Of a DNA stretch of 64,000 bases, positions 1 through 8,751 are shown piece by piece. The stretch's first letter is position 1. Each line of letters starts with the position of its first letter. Made by a program: the position numbers and the translations under genes. The notes beneath the pieces are model-generated. The model made no database searches and was not told the origin of the DNA. It saw nothing but the letters and a program-made list of their open reading frames with translations. The DNA comes from DTU036 sp964346475 (GTDB lineage: Bacteria > Bacillota > Clostridia > Peptostreptococcales > Acidaminobacteraceae), in contig CAYFUM010000001.1 in assembly GCA_964346475.1 (NCBI GenBank), positions 47,876-111,875 of the forward strand, read 5' to 3'.

Positions 1-1419
1 GAGTTCAGTCAGGGACTAGGTGATTTTAGTGATGGAATGGAAGAGTTTAAAGAGGGTATCCTAGAGCTGGTCTTGGGTCTTGATGATATGGCAGGAGGCC
101 TTGGCCAGCTAGATCAGGGTGGAAGAGAGCTAAGTAAAGGGGTAGAGGAGCTTTCAAAGGGCCTTAGGCAGCTTGTTGTAGCTGGCAAGGGAGGCCTAGG
201 GGAGGATACTAGTGAAGAAGAGGAGAACCTAGTCTTCGCCTCCTCCCAGTTCCTAGAGTTTTTCAGGCTCTTTTCCAGCCTGGAGGGGATCGAAGTTAGC
301 GAAGAAGATATAGACACTATTAAGGAGGCCCTGGCTTTTATTAGTGAAAAACTAATACCCGCTATAAATAGCATAGATAGGGAGAGCCTGGAGGAGGTTT
401 CCAGTCTTATCGAGGCCAGTCTACCCCATGTGAGAATTAGCGTAGAAAACCTGAAGGCTATTAGAGAAAGCCTACTAGCTCCAGGGGACTATGAAGCAGG
501 TGATGAAGATGATCTTGAACTCACTAGCAGGGTGTCGGAATACTATAAGAGTCAAATGTCAGAGCGGGCAGGAGAACTAAGTGGAGAAATTCAGAGGCTT
601 GAGGCCATAGAGTCAAATCTCTATATTCAAAACCAGCTACTAGACCTCTTTATCCAGGCCCTGCCGGTCTTTGAAGATGATTTTGTGGAATTTCAGAGGC
701 TCCTAGGAGAACTTCAAAAAATCCTGGAGGAGCTGGAGTTTAGCGCAGACCAGGTCCAGGAACTCCTGGACAGCCTGGCCATGCTAAGCCAGGGCTATGA
801 GGCCTTCCATGGAGGCCTGGTCCTCTATGTCGATGCCATAGAGGAGGTCTATCTGGGGGTCTCCACGGGAGAGAGGAGCCTGGCCTATGGCCTAGGGGCT
901 TTAAGCGATGGCCTTAGCCAGCTCTACCAGGGCATGGAGGAGTTTTCCTCTGCCAAGGATGAGCTCCTGGGAGGAGTGGGAGAGCTCAGTGGAGGAGCCC
1001 GCCTCTTCTATGAGAATTACCTCAGCCTCCACCGGGGACTAGCCAGCCTTGCTGGGGGTCTTGGAGAATTTGACTCAGGTCTTTCCCAGTATATCCACGG
1101 TTTTTGGCCCCTTCACCAGGGTCTAGAAGACCTCTATAGTGGTGGCCTGGAGCTGGGCCGAGGGACCTCGGCCATGGCTGATGAGACCCGGGACATGGAC
1201 CTTAAAATGATAGAGGAGATAAAAAAGGAGATAGATAATTTCATAGGCCAGGATGTGGACTTTAAGTCCTTTGTGGATTCTAGGAATAAGAAGGTCTCCA
1301 GCGTCCAGTTTATTATGCTCTACGAAGGTAGGAGTCTGCCCCAGGAGGAAACAGACCAGGACCAGGAAGAAGAAAAGAGCTTCTGGGATAGGTTTGTAGA
1401 CCTATTCAAAAAAGATTAA
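1..1419 (+). CDS. Heptad-repeat (X-X-G type) coiled protein, 3' part only
   Basis: The reading frame is open from the first base of the window, so the true start lies upstream. The visible protein is built of glycine-spaced repeats of the LSKGVEELSKGL type at both ends, with a charged helical middle. This repeat style is found in YhgE/Pip-type envelope proteins and in the periplasm-facing parts of some RND/MMPL exporters. Unlike full YhgE/Pip proteins, the visible C-terminus has no membrane segment; it ends in an acidic glutamate-rich stretch and an amphipathic tail (FWDRFVDLFKKD). It may be the tail of an exporter or a separate extracellular coiled protein. The family assignment is inference from repeat style only. 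Confidence 0.55.
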   Translation, partial: EFSQGLGDFSDGMEEFKEGILELVLGLDDMAGGLGQLDQGGRELSKGVEELSKGLRQLVVAGKGGLGEDTSEEEENLVFASSQFLEFFRLFSSLEGIEVSEEDIDTIKEALAFISEKLIPAINSIDRESLEEVSSLIEASLPHVRISVENLKAIRESLLAPGDYEAGDEDDLELTSRVSEYYKSQMSERAGELSGEIQRLEAIESNLYIQNQLLDLFIQALPVFEDDFVEFQRLLGELQKILEELEFSADQVQELLDSLAMLSQGYEAFHGGLVLYVDAIEEVYLGVSTGERSLAYGLGALSDGLSQLYQGMEEFSSAKDELLGGVGELSGGARLFYENYLSLHRGLASLAGGLGEFDSGLSQYIHGFWPLHQGLEDLYSGGLELGRGTSAMADETRDMDLKMIEEIKKEIDNFIGQDVDFKSFVDSRNKKVSSVQFIMLYEGRSLPQEETDQDQEEEKSFWDRFVDLFKKD

Positions 1420-1450
1420 TTTTTATTACAAATTTAATCTATAGCACTAT

Positions 1451-1479
1451 TTGCACTTTTAAATTGCAAGTGGTATACT
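1451..1479 (+). promoter_or_regulatory. Promoter of rpmE
   Basis: TTGCAC (1451-1456), exactly 17 bases, then TATACT (1474-1479). It lies in the only non-coding gap upstream of rpmE and about 35 bases before its ribosome site. It is a good sigma-A-type match. Confidence 0.7.
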
Positions 1480-1513
1480 CTTATAGGTATATATTAAGTG
1501 GGAGGTGAATACG

Positions 1514-1717
1514 ATGAAAAAAGATCTTCATCCTGAATATAAAGAAGTACAAGTCACTTGTGCCTGTGGTAATAGCTTTACTACAAGATCAACAAGAGAT
1601 GAGATTCGGATTGAAATCTGCTCAGAGTGCCATCCTTTCTTCACAGGAACACAGAAGGTTCACGACCGAGGCGGACGAGCAGAAAAGTTCAAGAAGAAAT
1701 ATGGTATGGAAGATTAG
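1514..1717 (+). CDS. rpmE: 50S ribosomal protein L31 (zinc-binding type)
   Basis: A protein of about 67 residues with the L31 pattern: MKKDLHPEYKEV at the N-terminus, VTCACGNSF, then EICSECHPFFTG and GGRAEKFKKKYG. The paired cysteines (C-x-C and C-x2-C) make it the zinc-containing form of L31, a large-subunit protein at the subunit interface. A GTG at 1505 would add three residues, but GGAGGTG at 1501-1507 is correctly spaced for the ATG at 1514, so I chose that start. The gene has its own promoter and terminator and so is a single-gene unit. Confidence 0.95.
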   Translation: MKKDLHPEYKEVQVTCACGNSFTTRSTRDEIRIEICSECHPFFTGTQKVHDRGGRAEKFKKKYGMED

Positions 1718-1737
1718 AGAAAACTCTAATCTTTTTT
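1711..1737 (+). terminator. Terminator of rpmE
   Basis: Perfect 9-bp stem AGATTAGAG/CTCTAATCT with an AAAA loop, followed by a T run. The left arm contains the rpmE stop codon. Confidence 0.85.
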
Positions 1738-1780
1738 CTTTATAGCCTAGAATTAGGGTATAAGGTCCTAAGGAGGCGCT

Positions 1781-2359
1781 ATGGCAAAATTATACTTTAG
1801 GTATGGTGCTATGAATTCGGGTAAATCTACAGCCCTGATTCAGGTAGCCTATAATTATGAAGAGCAGGGTATGAGGGTTCTTGTCCTCAAACCCCTTATA
1901 GATAGTAAGAAGGATGACCATATATCCTCCAGGGTGGGCCTGGAGAGAAGGGCGGATTTTTTAGTGGATGCTGGGGATGATATCTTTAGTCTGGTGGAGT
2001 CCCTGGAAGCCCCTGCCTGTATCCTGGTAGATGAGGCCCAGTTTCTTGAAGTCCAGCAGGTGGACCAGCTCTTTAGGCTGGTGATTGAGCTTTCTATTCC
2101 GGTGATAGCCTATGGCCTGAGAACTGACTTCTCCATGAAGGGCTTTCCAGCCAGTGAAAGGCTCCTTCTTCTAGCCCACAGTATTGAGGAGCTCAAGACC
2201 ATCTGCAGCTGCGGCAGGAAGGCCATACTAAATGGCCGTCTGGTGGGAGGAAATTTTGTCTTTGAAGGCGAGCAGGTGGTTATTGATAATAAAGAAGATA
2301 TAAGCTATAGGGCCCTTTGTGGCCAGTGTTATTTAGATGAGCGGAGGAAGTATGAATAG
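1781..2359 (+). CDS. tdk: Thymidine kinase (type II)
   Basis: Phosphorylates thymidine to dTMP in the salvage pathway. The 192-residue protein has the P-loop GAMNSGKST (9-17), the Walker B/catalytic segment VDEAQF with Glu85 as the expected base, and four structural zinc cysteines (C142, C144, C180, C183). These features define the TK1-like type II family. The start is the ATG after AAGGAGG. It opens the tdk-yqhQ-prmC-prfA-tsaC-rpiB run, and its end overlaps the next gene by 8 bases, indicating coupled translation. Confidence 0.95.
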   Translation: MAKLYFRYGAMNSGKSTALIQVAYNYEEQGMRVLVLKPLIDSKKDDHISSRVGLERRADFLVDAGDDIFSLVESLEAPACILVDEAQFLEVQQVDQLFRLVIELSIPVIAYGLRTDFSMKGFPASERLLLLAHSIEELKTICSCGRKAILNGRLVGGNFVFEGEQVVIDNKEDISYRALCGQCYLDERRKYE

Positions 2360-3236
2360 AGCCAGTGTAGGTGGACAAGCCCTGATTGAGGGAGTCATGA
2401 TGAAGGGTGATAGAGCCACCAGTATGGTGCTAAGAAAAGAAGACGGTGGCCTAGAGGAGATAATCCTAGAGGAAGCCAGCCCCGGCCAGGGGATTTGGAA
2501 ACTGCCAATTCTTCGGGGGATTTTTTCCCTCTACAGTGCAATGAAAATAGGAGTCAAGGCCCTGGATATATCAGCCCAGGCCCTGGGGGAAGAGGAGAGC
2601 TCCTTTGATAGGTGGATGAAAAAAACCTTTGGTAAAAAAGCTGAGACTTTAAGCTTTTTTCTCACCCTATTAACCAGCCTTGCTCTGGCCTTTATTCTTT
2701 TTGCAGCCCTGCCTACCTTTTTAATAGGCTTTTTAAAAACAAGGCTGGCTAGCCCTGTGCTCCTCAGCCTTTTAGAGGGCCTTATGAAGATGGCCCTGCT
2801 AGCAGTCTATATTTTTCTTATAGGTAGGCAGAGGGATATCCACCGGGTCTTCCAGTACCACGGCGCCGAGCACAAGGCAGTCTTCACCTATGAGGCAGGC
2901 CTGGATTTAACCGTGGAAAATGCCAGAGGCTTTACCAGGTTTCATCCCAGGTGTGGCACCAGCTATATAGTCTTTGTCTTTGTTATTTCTGTGGTCTTTT
3001 TCTCCTTTGTGGGCTGGACCTCGGTGACTAGCAGGATTATCCTAAAACTTCTCTTCCTACCCCTTCTGGCAGGAATAAGCTTTGAGGCCCTGAAGTTTAC
3101 AGCCAAGGAGTCAAGGCTTGTGGTCTTTCTAAGAAAACCTGGACTCTGGCTTCAAAGACTTACAACAGCTGAGCCCGATGATGACCAGCTGGAGGTAGCC
3201 CTAAGGGCCCTGGAGCTAGCAGTAAATGAAAGCTAG
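2352..3236 (+). CDS. yqhQ: YqhQ-like DUF1385 membrane protein
   Basis: A 294-residue protein beginning MNRASVGGQALIEGVMM, the hallmark N-terminus of the DUF1385/YqhQ family, with a conserved YHGAEHKAV segment and TRFHPRCGTSYIV in the second half. Hydrophobic stretches near residues 100-160 and 205-245 are probable membrane helices. The family's biochemical role is not settled. It commonly sits directly upstream of prmC-prfA in Clostridia, as here. An ATG at 2337 is in frame, but GGAGGAAG just before the ATG at 2352 supports the later start. It overlaps prmC by 11 bases. Confidence 0.88.
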   Translation: MNRASVGGQALIEGVMMKGDRATSMVLRKEDGGLEEIILEEASPGQGIWKLPILRGIFSLYSAMKIGVKALDISAQALGEEESSFDRWMKKTFGKKAETLSFFLTLLTSLALAFILFAALPTFLIGFLKTRLASPVLLSLLEGLMKMALLAVYIFLIGRQRDIHRVFQYHGAEHKAVFTYEAGLDLTVENARGFTRFHPRCGTSYIVFVFVISVVFFSFVGWTSVTSRIILKLLFLPLLAGISFEALKFTAKESRLVVFLRKPGLWLQRLTTAEPDDDQLEVALRALELAVNES

Positions 3237-3999
3237 AGATATTTATAAGTCCCTAGCTTTTCTTGGAAAAAGCCAGCAAAACTGGGCCTTCTTCCATCTG
3301 GTGGGCAGGGCCTATGGTGATGTCTTTTTAGATAATCCAGAGCTTGATGTGGAGGAGAGGCTGGAGGAAATAGAGGAGGCCTATAGGGGGGGACAGCCCC
3401 TGGCCTATATCCTGGGAGAGAGCTACTTCTATGGTAGAAGGTTTAATATTGACAAGAGAGTCTTAATACCCAGGCCAGAAACCGAGGGTCTGGTGGAAAG
3501 AGCCCTGGAGCTTTCCTGGGAGAGAGCTCTAGACCTATGTACAGGCAGTGGAGTTATAGCAATTAGTCTGGCCCTGGAAAGGGGGCTCAGGATCCAGGCC
3601 CTAGATATAAGTGGGCCAGCCCTGGAACTAGCTAGATTAAATGCCCAGGAGCTGTCTGCCCCGGTTGATTTTTTTAAGTCTGATCTCTTTGAAGGAGTCT
3701 CAGGCGACTTTGACCTAATTATCTCCAACCCTCCCTATATTAGGAGTTCTTCTCTAGGGGAGCTGGAGGTTTCTAAGAGGGAGCCCCTTCTAGCCCTGGA
3801 TGGGGGAGAGGAGGGCCTGGATATAATTATTAGAATTATAGAGGGTGCCAGGATACATCTAAAGAAGGGGGGCCACCTTCTTTTAGAGATAGGCGACGAC
3901 CAGGGCCAGGATATACTTAACTTGACCCAGGATTTTTATGGTAGAATTGAAGAGGATTTAGCGGGCAAGCCCCGATATTATATTGGAAGGAAAGTATAA
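3226..3999 (+). CDS. prmC: Peptide chain release factor N5-glutamine methyltransferase
   Basis: Methylates the glutamine of the GGQ motif in release factors, using S-adenosylmethionine. The 257-residue protein has an N-terminal helical substrate-binding domain, the SAM motif ALDLCTGSGVIA (about 101-112) and the N5-glutamine methyltransferase signature NPPY (168-171). Its substrate, release factor 1, is encoded immediately downstream with a one-base gap, which strongly supports the assignment. It lies in the tdk-to-rpiB transcription unit. Confidence 0.95.
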   Translation: MKARDIYKSLAFLGKSQQNWAFFHLVGRAYGDVFLDNPELDVEERLEEIEEAYRGGQPLAYILGESYFYGRRFNIDKRVLIPRPETEGLVERALELSWERALDLCTGSGVIAISLALERGLRIQALDISGPALELARLNAQELSAPVDFFKSDLFEGVSGDFDLIISNPPYIRSSSLGELEVSKREPLLALDGGEEGLDIIIRIIEGARIHLKKGGHLLLEIGDDQGQDILNLTQDFYGRIEEDLAGKPRYYIGRKV

Positions 4000-4000
4000 G

Positions 4001-5065
4001 ATGCTGAGAGATAAGCTAGACAAATTAGTGGAAAAGTACAATGAGCTCTCAAACCTAATCAGTGATCCAAAGATTATTGATGACACCAAGACCTGGCAGA
4101 AGTATGTAAAAGAGCACAGTGAACTTATGCCAATTGTAGAAAAATATACCTCTATCTCTGATTTAGAAGAAGAGCTAGAGGGGGCTAGAGAGCTTTTAGA
4201 GGCCAGTGATGGAGAGATGCAGGAACTGGCAAAAATGGAGGTTGAGGAGCTAGAAGGCCAGCTGAGCCAGCTGGAGGAGGAGATAAAAATCCTCCTTATC
4301 CCCAAGGACCCCAATGATGAAAAGGACGTTATTGTCGAGATCAGGGCAGGGGCCGGTGGGGATGAAGCAGGGCTCTTTGCAGGGGAACTCATGCGCATGT
4401 ATATTCGCTACGCCGAGAACCACCGCTGGAAGGCCGAGGTTATTGATATCTCCGAGACCTCGGTGGGGGGCATCAAGGAAGCCTCCCTGCAGATAAGGGG
4501 CAAGGGGGCCTATTCCAAGCTCAAGTTTGAATCGGGTACCCATAGGGTGCAGAGGGTTCCAGAAACCGAGTCCGGTGGAAGGATCCACACCTCTACAGCC
4601 ACGGTGGCTGTCCTACCCGAAGCCGATGAGGTGGACGTAGAGATAAACAACCATGAGATAAGGGTCGATGTCTATAGGTCTTCAGGCCATGGAGGCCAGT
4701 CGGTAAATACCACCGACTCTGCTGTCAGGATTACCCACCTGCCCACAGGCATGGTAGTGACCTGCCAGGATGGCAAGAGCCAGCAGATGAATAAGGAGCA
4801 GGCCATGAGGGTCCTCAGAGCCAGGCTCTACGACAAAATGCGCTCAGAGCAAGAGGCTGCCATTGCAAAGGAGCGAAAGATGCAGATTGGGACAGGGGAC
4901 AGGTCTGCCAAGATCAGGACCTATAACTTCCCCCAGAGTCGAATAACCGATCATAGAATTAACATGACAGTTTACCAACTGGAGAGTTTTATGATGGGGG
5001 ATATCGATGAGATGATCGAGGCCCTGGCTACCAATTATCAGGCCCAGCAGCTCCAGGAGAACTAG
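4001..5065 (+). CDS. prfA: Peptide chain release factor 1
   Basis: Recognises UAA and UAG and triggers peptidyl-tRNA hydrolysis. The 354-residue length is normal. The GGQ catalytic loop (SSGHGGQSVNTTDSAVR, GGQ at 231-233) and the RF1-type P-x-T stop-recognition motif (VPETES, 187-189) separate it from RF2. A TTG six codons upstream is in frame, but GGAAGGAAAG is spaced correctly for the ATG at 4001. Its modifying enzyme PrmC is encoded just upstream, and it overlaps the next gene by one base (TAGTG). Confidence 0.96.
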   Translation: MLRDKLDKLVEKYNELSNLISDPKIIDDTKTWQKYVKEHSELMPIVEKYTSISDLEEELEGARELLEASDGEMQELAKMEVEELEGQLSQLEEEIKILLIPKDPNDEKDVIVEIRAGAGGDEAGLFAGELMRMYIRYAENHRWKAEVIDISETSVGGIKEASLQIRGKGAYSKLKFESGTHRVQRVPETESGGRIHTSTATVAVLPEADEVDVEINNHEIRVDVYRSSGHGGQSVNTTDSAVRITHLPTGMVVTCQDGKSQQMNKEQAMRVLRARLYDKMRSEQEAAIAKERKMQIGTGDRSAKIRTYNFPQSRITDHRINMTVYQLESFMMGDIDEMIEALATNYQAQQLQEN

Positions 5066-6054
5066 TGACTAGGCTCCTTAGAGGGGACAAAATTAAAGAG
5101 GCAGCTGAAATTTTAAAAAAAGGGGGTAGTGTAATCTTTCCCACCGAGACCGTCTATGGCCTGGGTGCCCGCTATGATGATGAGGGGGCTTTAGGAAAGA
5201 TTTATGAGGCCAAGGGAAGGCCCAAGGACAACCCCCTTATTTTGCATATCTATAAGAAAGACCAGCTTGAGGAGTTGGTGGAGGAAGTTGACGATAGGGC
5301 CAGGCTTCTCATGGAGAGGTTTTGGCCAGGTCCCCTGACCCTGATTTTTAGGAAAAAAGAGGGGGTTTCAGCCACCATAAGTGCTGGCCTTGATACTGTG
5401 GCCGTTAGAATGCCCAGCTCCCCCCTGGCTTTGGAACTCCTAAGAGAGGTGGGGGTGGCTCTGGCAGCACCCAGTGCTAATCTTTCCGGTAGGCCCTCGC
5501 CCACTAGTGAGTCTCACCTGGAGGAAATGATGGGCAGGGTGGATGCCATCCTCCTGGGAGGAGATTGCCAGGTGGGACTGGAGTCCACTGTCCTTGATAT
5601 AAGTGGAGAGGACCCCCTGCTCCTTAGACCAGGTAAAATAAGTCTAGAGGAACTGGAGGAGCTCCTGGGCAGGGTCAAGGTTTTTGATAAGAGCTCCGGT
5701 GACTACGCTTCGCCTGGCCTTAAATACAGGCACTATGCCCCCAAAACCCCAGTGGTAATCCTGGAGGGCTCTGATGATGACATTGTTAAATTTATTAGAG
5801 AGAATAAAGAAAATTCCACATATATTGTTAGGGAATCCATCTTTAGAAGGTGTCCTGGCGGAAAATGTAAACTTTTCTACCCTGAAGATGATTTAGAATA
5901 CGCTGCCAGGGAATATTTCAGACTATTAAGAACACTTGATAGACAAAGTTATGATACAATATATATAACTGAAATTCCGACCCAGGGCCTGGGAAGAGCT
6001 ATTATGGACAGGCTCCTGCGTTCAAGCGGAGGTCGGAGGAGGAGATTTTTATGA
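5065..6054 (+). CDS. tsaC: L-threonylcarbamoyladenylate synthase (Sua5 type)
   Basis: Makes threonylcarbamoyl-AMP from threonine, bicarbonate and ATP, the first step of tRNA t6A37 modification. The YrdC/TsaC domain is at about 10-205 (KGGSVIFPTETVYGLGA, the KGRPKDNPLI motif, SANLSGRPSPT). The conserved linker SPGLKYRHYAP leads to a C-terminal Sua5 domain to residue 329, so this is the long two-domain Sua5 form. Translation starts at GTG overlapping the prfA stop (TAGTG), with GGAGA upstream. The prfA-sua5-rpiB order is typical of Firmicutes. Confidence 0.93.
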   Translation: MTRLLRGDKIKEAAEILKKGGSVIFPTETVYGLGARYDDEGALGKIYEAKGRPKDNPLILHIYKKDQLEELVEEVDDRARLLMERFWPGPLTLIFRKKEGVSATISAGLDTVAVRMPSSPLALELLREVGVALAAPSANLSGRPSPTSESHLEEMMGRVDAILLGGDCQVGLESTVLDISGEDPLLLRPGKISLEELEELLGRVKVFDKSSGDYASPGLKYRHYAPKTPVVILEGSDDDIVKFIRENKENSTYIVRESIFRRCPGGKCKLFYPEDDLEYAAREYFRLLRTLDRQSYDTIYITEIPTQGLGRAIMDRLLRSSGGRRRRFL

Positions 6055-6491
6055 AAATTGTCCTAGCATCGGATCATGGTGGCTTTGATCTTAAAGAGGC
6101 CATTAGGCTCTATTTAGAGGAGAAAAACTATGAGATAATAGACCAAGGCTGTTATGACCATTCCAGTGTTGACTATCCCGACTATGGAAGACTGGCCGGG
6201 GAGAAGGTCCTGGAAGAGGACTGCCTTGGAATTATTTTTTGTGGTACCGGCATAGGAATAAGCCTGGCCGCCAATAAGGTGAGGGGTGTTAGAGCTGCAC
6301 TTTGCAGCGAGGAGTACTCCGCCAGCATGGCCCGTCAGCACAATAATGCCAATATCCTGGCCCTAGGGGGCAGGACCACCGGTGTAGATTTAGCCAAAAG
6401 CATTGTTGATGCCTTTTTAAACTCCGAATTTGAGGGGGGCAGGCACCAGCGAAGAGTAGATAAAATAACTGCAATCGAGGAGAGGAGGTAA
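6051..6491 (+). CDS. rpiB: Ribose-5-phosphate isomerase B
   Basis: Interconverts ribulose 5-phosphate and ribose 5-phosphate in the pentose phosphate pathway. The 146-residue protein opens with KIVLASDHGGFDLKEAI, and contains GIIFCGTGIGISLAANK (catalytic-cysteine region) and the RQHNNANILALGGR segment, all typical of RpiB/LacAB. It overlaps tsaC by 4 bases (ATGA). LacA/LacB are related, but the single copy and the prfA-sua5 neighbourhood favour RpiB. Confidence 0.93.
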   Translation: MKIVLASDHGGFDLKEAIRLYLEEKNYEIIDQGCYDHSSVDYPDYGRLAGEKVLEEDCLGIIFCGTGIGISLAANKVRGVRAALCSEEYSASMARQHNNANILALGGRTTGVDLAKSIVDAFLNSEFEGGRHQRRVDKITAIEERR

Positions 6492-6494
6492 CTT

Positions 6495-6815
6495 TTGAAT
6501 GCCATAGAGCAAGTTAAAAAGGCTGAGCAGGAGGCAGTGGAAATCATTGCCAGTGCTAGAAAAAAAGCTGAGGATGATCTGGAATTTGCTCAGGACTATG
6601 TAAGAAGAGAAGAAGAGCAGATTCTAGACCAAGCCAGGGAGGAAGGCGAGCTGATCTTTCAGCGTGCCCGTATCGATAGGCAGAGGCAGATCCAGCGTAT
6701 AGAAGAGGAGACTGCCCAGGTTATCGAAAAACTTGACGCAATGGATGAGACTCTACTAGCTTCGGCAGTGGAGCGCATCCTGGAGAGGTTATTGGAAGAA
6801 AATGGCAATAGTTGA
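6495..6815 (+). CDS. V-type ATPase subunit G/H (peripheral stalk)
   Basis: A short, highly charged, almost wholly helical protein of 106 residues (VKKAEQEAVEIIASARKKAE) with heptad spacing, as in the G/H stalk subunits that pair with subunit E in V/A-type ATPases. It starts with TTG immediately after GAGAGGAGGTAA; the nearby ATG at 6499 is out of frame. It is the first gene of the nine-gene ATPase operon and overlaps subunit I by 14 bases. Identity rests on position and coiled-coil character, since the sequence itself is weakly conserved. Confidence 0.8.
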   Translation: MNAIEQVKKAEQEAVEIIASARKKAEDDLEFAQDYVRREEEQILDQAREEGELIFQRARIDRQRQIQRIEEETAQVIEKLDAMDETLLASAVERILERLLEENGNS

Positions 6816-8751
6816 TATGAGTGTTTTCACCCTCATCGGCCCCGCTAAGAAGAGGGAGAAATTACTTAAAGAACTTCAAGGCTTCGAGTATGTTCATTTT
6901 ATAGATATGAAGGAAGTAGACCCAGAGCTTCTAGCTGGCTCCCAGCCAGAGGATCTAGCTTCTATAGAGGAGGCTAGAAATAGGGTGGCCTTTATCCTTG
7001 AGGAGCTAGGACCCTATGATCCTAGACCCCAGGGCCTCAGGGCAAACCTGGTGGCTAGACCCTCCTACAGTCTGGAGGAGCTGGCTGTAAAAAAGGAGAC
7101 CATAGAGGAGGAGGAGCTCTACAAGAAAACCCGAGAGCTCAGCCAGGCTATGGAGGAGATCAACCAGGAAATAGTAAAACTCGGGGGCCAGCTGGTGGAG
7201 CTAGAGCCCTGGCAGGACCTGGACTTTGATTTAGCCCTGGTTGAAAACACCAAGTCTACCCAGGTGGTCATGGGGAGTTATCCCAGGCGCTTTGAAGACA
7301 GCTTCAACAGGGCCCTGCTGGACTACCCAGAGGTCTACTACAAGAGGGTTTCAGAAGCCTCTGGCATGATATACTGCTATTTAATTTATCTTGGTGATAA
7401 TAGGGAGTCCGTGGAGGACCTACTCAGGAGCCATGGCTTTAGCCAGCAGGAGGTCCTGGGCAGAGGAAGTCCCAGCCAGGAAAAAAAGGCCAGGGAGATG
7501 AGGCTAGAGGAGCTGGAGGAAGAAAAGCTTAGCCTCCAGGCAGCTTTTAAAGACCTGGCCCAGAGTTTGGAAGAAGTCGAAGTTCTTTATGAATTCTATG
7601 AAAACCAAAAGTTAATTTACGGGGCAACAGATAACTTTCTTGCCACCAGACATATGGACATAATAAGCGGCTATGTCCCCACAAAGAGGTTGGAGGAATT
7701 TGAGGGGCTAGTAAGAAAGAGCCTTGGTGAGGACTACTATCTGGAAAGTGAGGCCGCTGATATCGACGAGGATATCCCAGTGCTCTTGGAGAACAGTCCC
7801 CTGGTGGACAGCTTTAGTGGAATCACCAGCATGTATGCTATGCCCAGATACAATGAGATAGATCCTACACCGCTACTGGCACCCTTCTACTGGCTTTTCT
7901 TTGGTATGATGGGGGCTGATGTGGGCTATGGACTGCTTTTACTTGTCCTTTCAGCCCTGGTACTAAAGTTTGTACCCCTTCAAAAAACCCAGAAGAATTT
8001 TTTGAAGTTTTTCTTTTATTTAAGTATAAGCCTAGTCATATGGGGTTTTATCTACGGTTCAGCCCTGGGAGGACTGATCCCGCTAAAGGGTCTTATTGAT
8101 ACCAGCAAGGACTTTACCACCCTTCTGATACTGAGTATCATCATGGGTATGATCCATCTTTTCTTTGGCCTGGGAATCAAGGCCTATATGCTTATAAGAG
8201 ATGGCAAGTATCTAGATGCAATCTATGATGTGCTCTTCTGGTTTATGGCCATTGTCGGAGGGATTGTCTTTCTACTGGCCATGTCCCTGGGTCTTCCTGA
8301 TCCCCTGGGACCGGTGGGTAAGTGGGTCATGATAGCAGGAATGGTGGGTATTGTTCTTTTTGCAGGCAGAGAGTCGGAGAGTCTAGTAGGTAGGCTGGGA
8401 ACAGGCTTTTATGAGCTCTATGGTATATCCAGCTATGTAGGGGACTTTGTTTCCTACTCCAGGCTTATGGCCCTGGGCCTCAGTGGTGGCTTTATTGCCC
8501 TATCTATAAATATAATAGTGGGCATTGTTATTGATAAGGGAGTAATTGGCCTTATATCAGGTATTCTTATCTTTATCGTCTTCCACCTTTTTAACATCTT
8601 TCTTAGTATGCTCTCGGCCTATGTCCACACCAGTAGGCTTACCTATGTAGAGTTCTTTGGAAAGTTCTATGAGGGTGGCGGCAAGGCCTTTAAATTATTT
8701 AAAACCGATCCCAAGTATATTGAAATTAATAATCAAGGAGGAAAATTATGA
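6802..8751 (+). CDS. ntpI: V-type sodium ATPase subunit I
   Basis: The membrane stator that forms the ion half-channels against the K ring. The protein has 649 residues. The N-terminal half (about 1-330) is soluble with long coiled coils (MSVFTLIGPAKKREKLLKEL at the start). From about 350 onward there are seven or eight hydrophobic segments, including PFYWLFFGMMGADVGYGL and the SYVGDFVSYSRLMALGLSGG region, which carries the conserved arginine-bearing helix expected to face the ring carboxylates. It overlaps the G/H gene upstream and the K gene downstream (ATGATG), so translation is coupled. Confidence 0.95.
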   Translation: MAIVDMSVFTLIGPAKKREKLLKELQGFEYVHFIDMKEVDPELLAGSQPEDLASIEEARNRVAFILEELGPYDPRPQGLRANLVARPSYSLEELAVKKETIEEEELYKKTRELSQAMEEINQEIVKLGGQLVELEPWQDLDFDLALVENTKSTQVVMGSYPRRFEDSFNRALLDYPEVYYKRVSEASGMIYCYLIYLGDNRESVEDLLRSHGFSQQEVLGRGSPSQEKKAREMRLEELEEEKLSLQAAFKDLAQSLEEVEVLYEFYENQKLIYGATDNFLATRHMDIISGYVPTKRLEEFEGLVRKSLGEDYYLESEAADIDEDIPVLLENSPLVDSFSGITSMYAMPRYNEIDPTPLLAPFYWLFFGMMGADVGYGLLLLVLSALVLKFVPLQKTQKNFLKFFFYLSISLVIWGFIYGSALGGLIPLKGLIDTSKDFTTLLILSIIMGMIHLFFGLGIKAYMLIRDGKYLDAIYDVLFWFMAIVGGIVFLLAMSLGLPDPLGPVGKWVMIAGMVGIVLFAGRESESLVGRLGTGFYELYGISSYVGDFVSYSRLMALGLSGGFIALSINIIVGIVIDKGVIGLISGILIFIVFHLFNIFLSMLSAYVHTSRLTYVEFFGKFYEGGGKAFKLFKTDPKYIEINNQGGKL

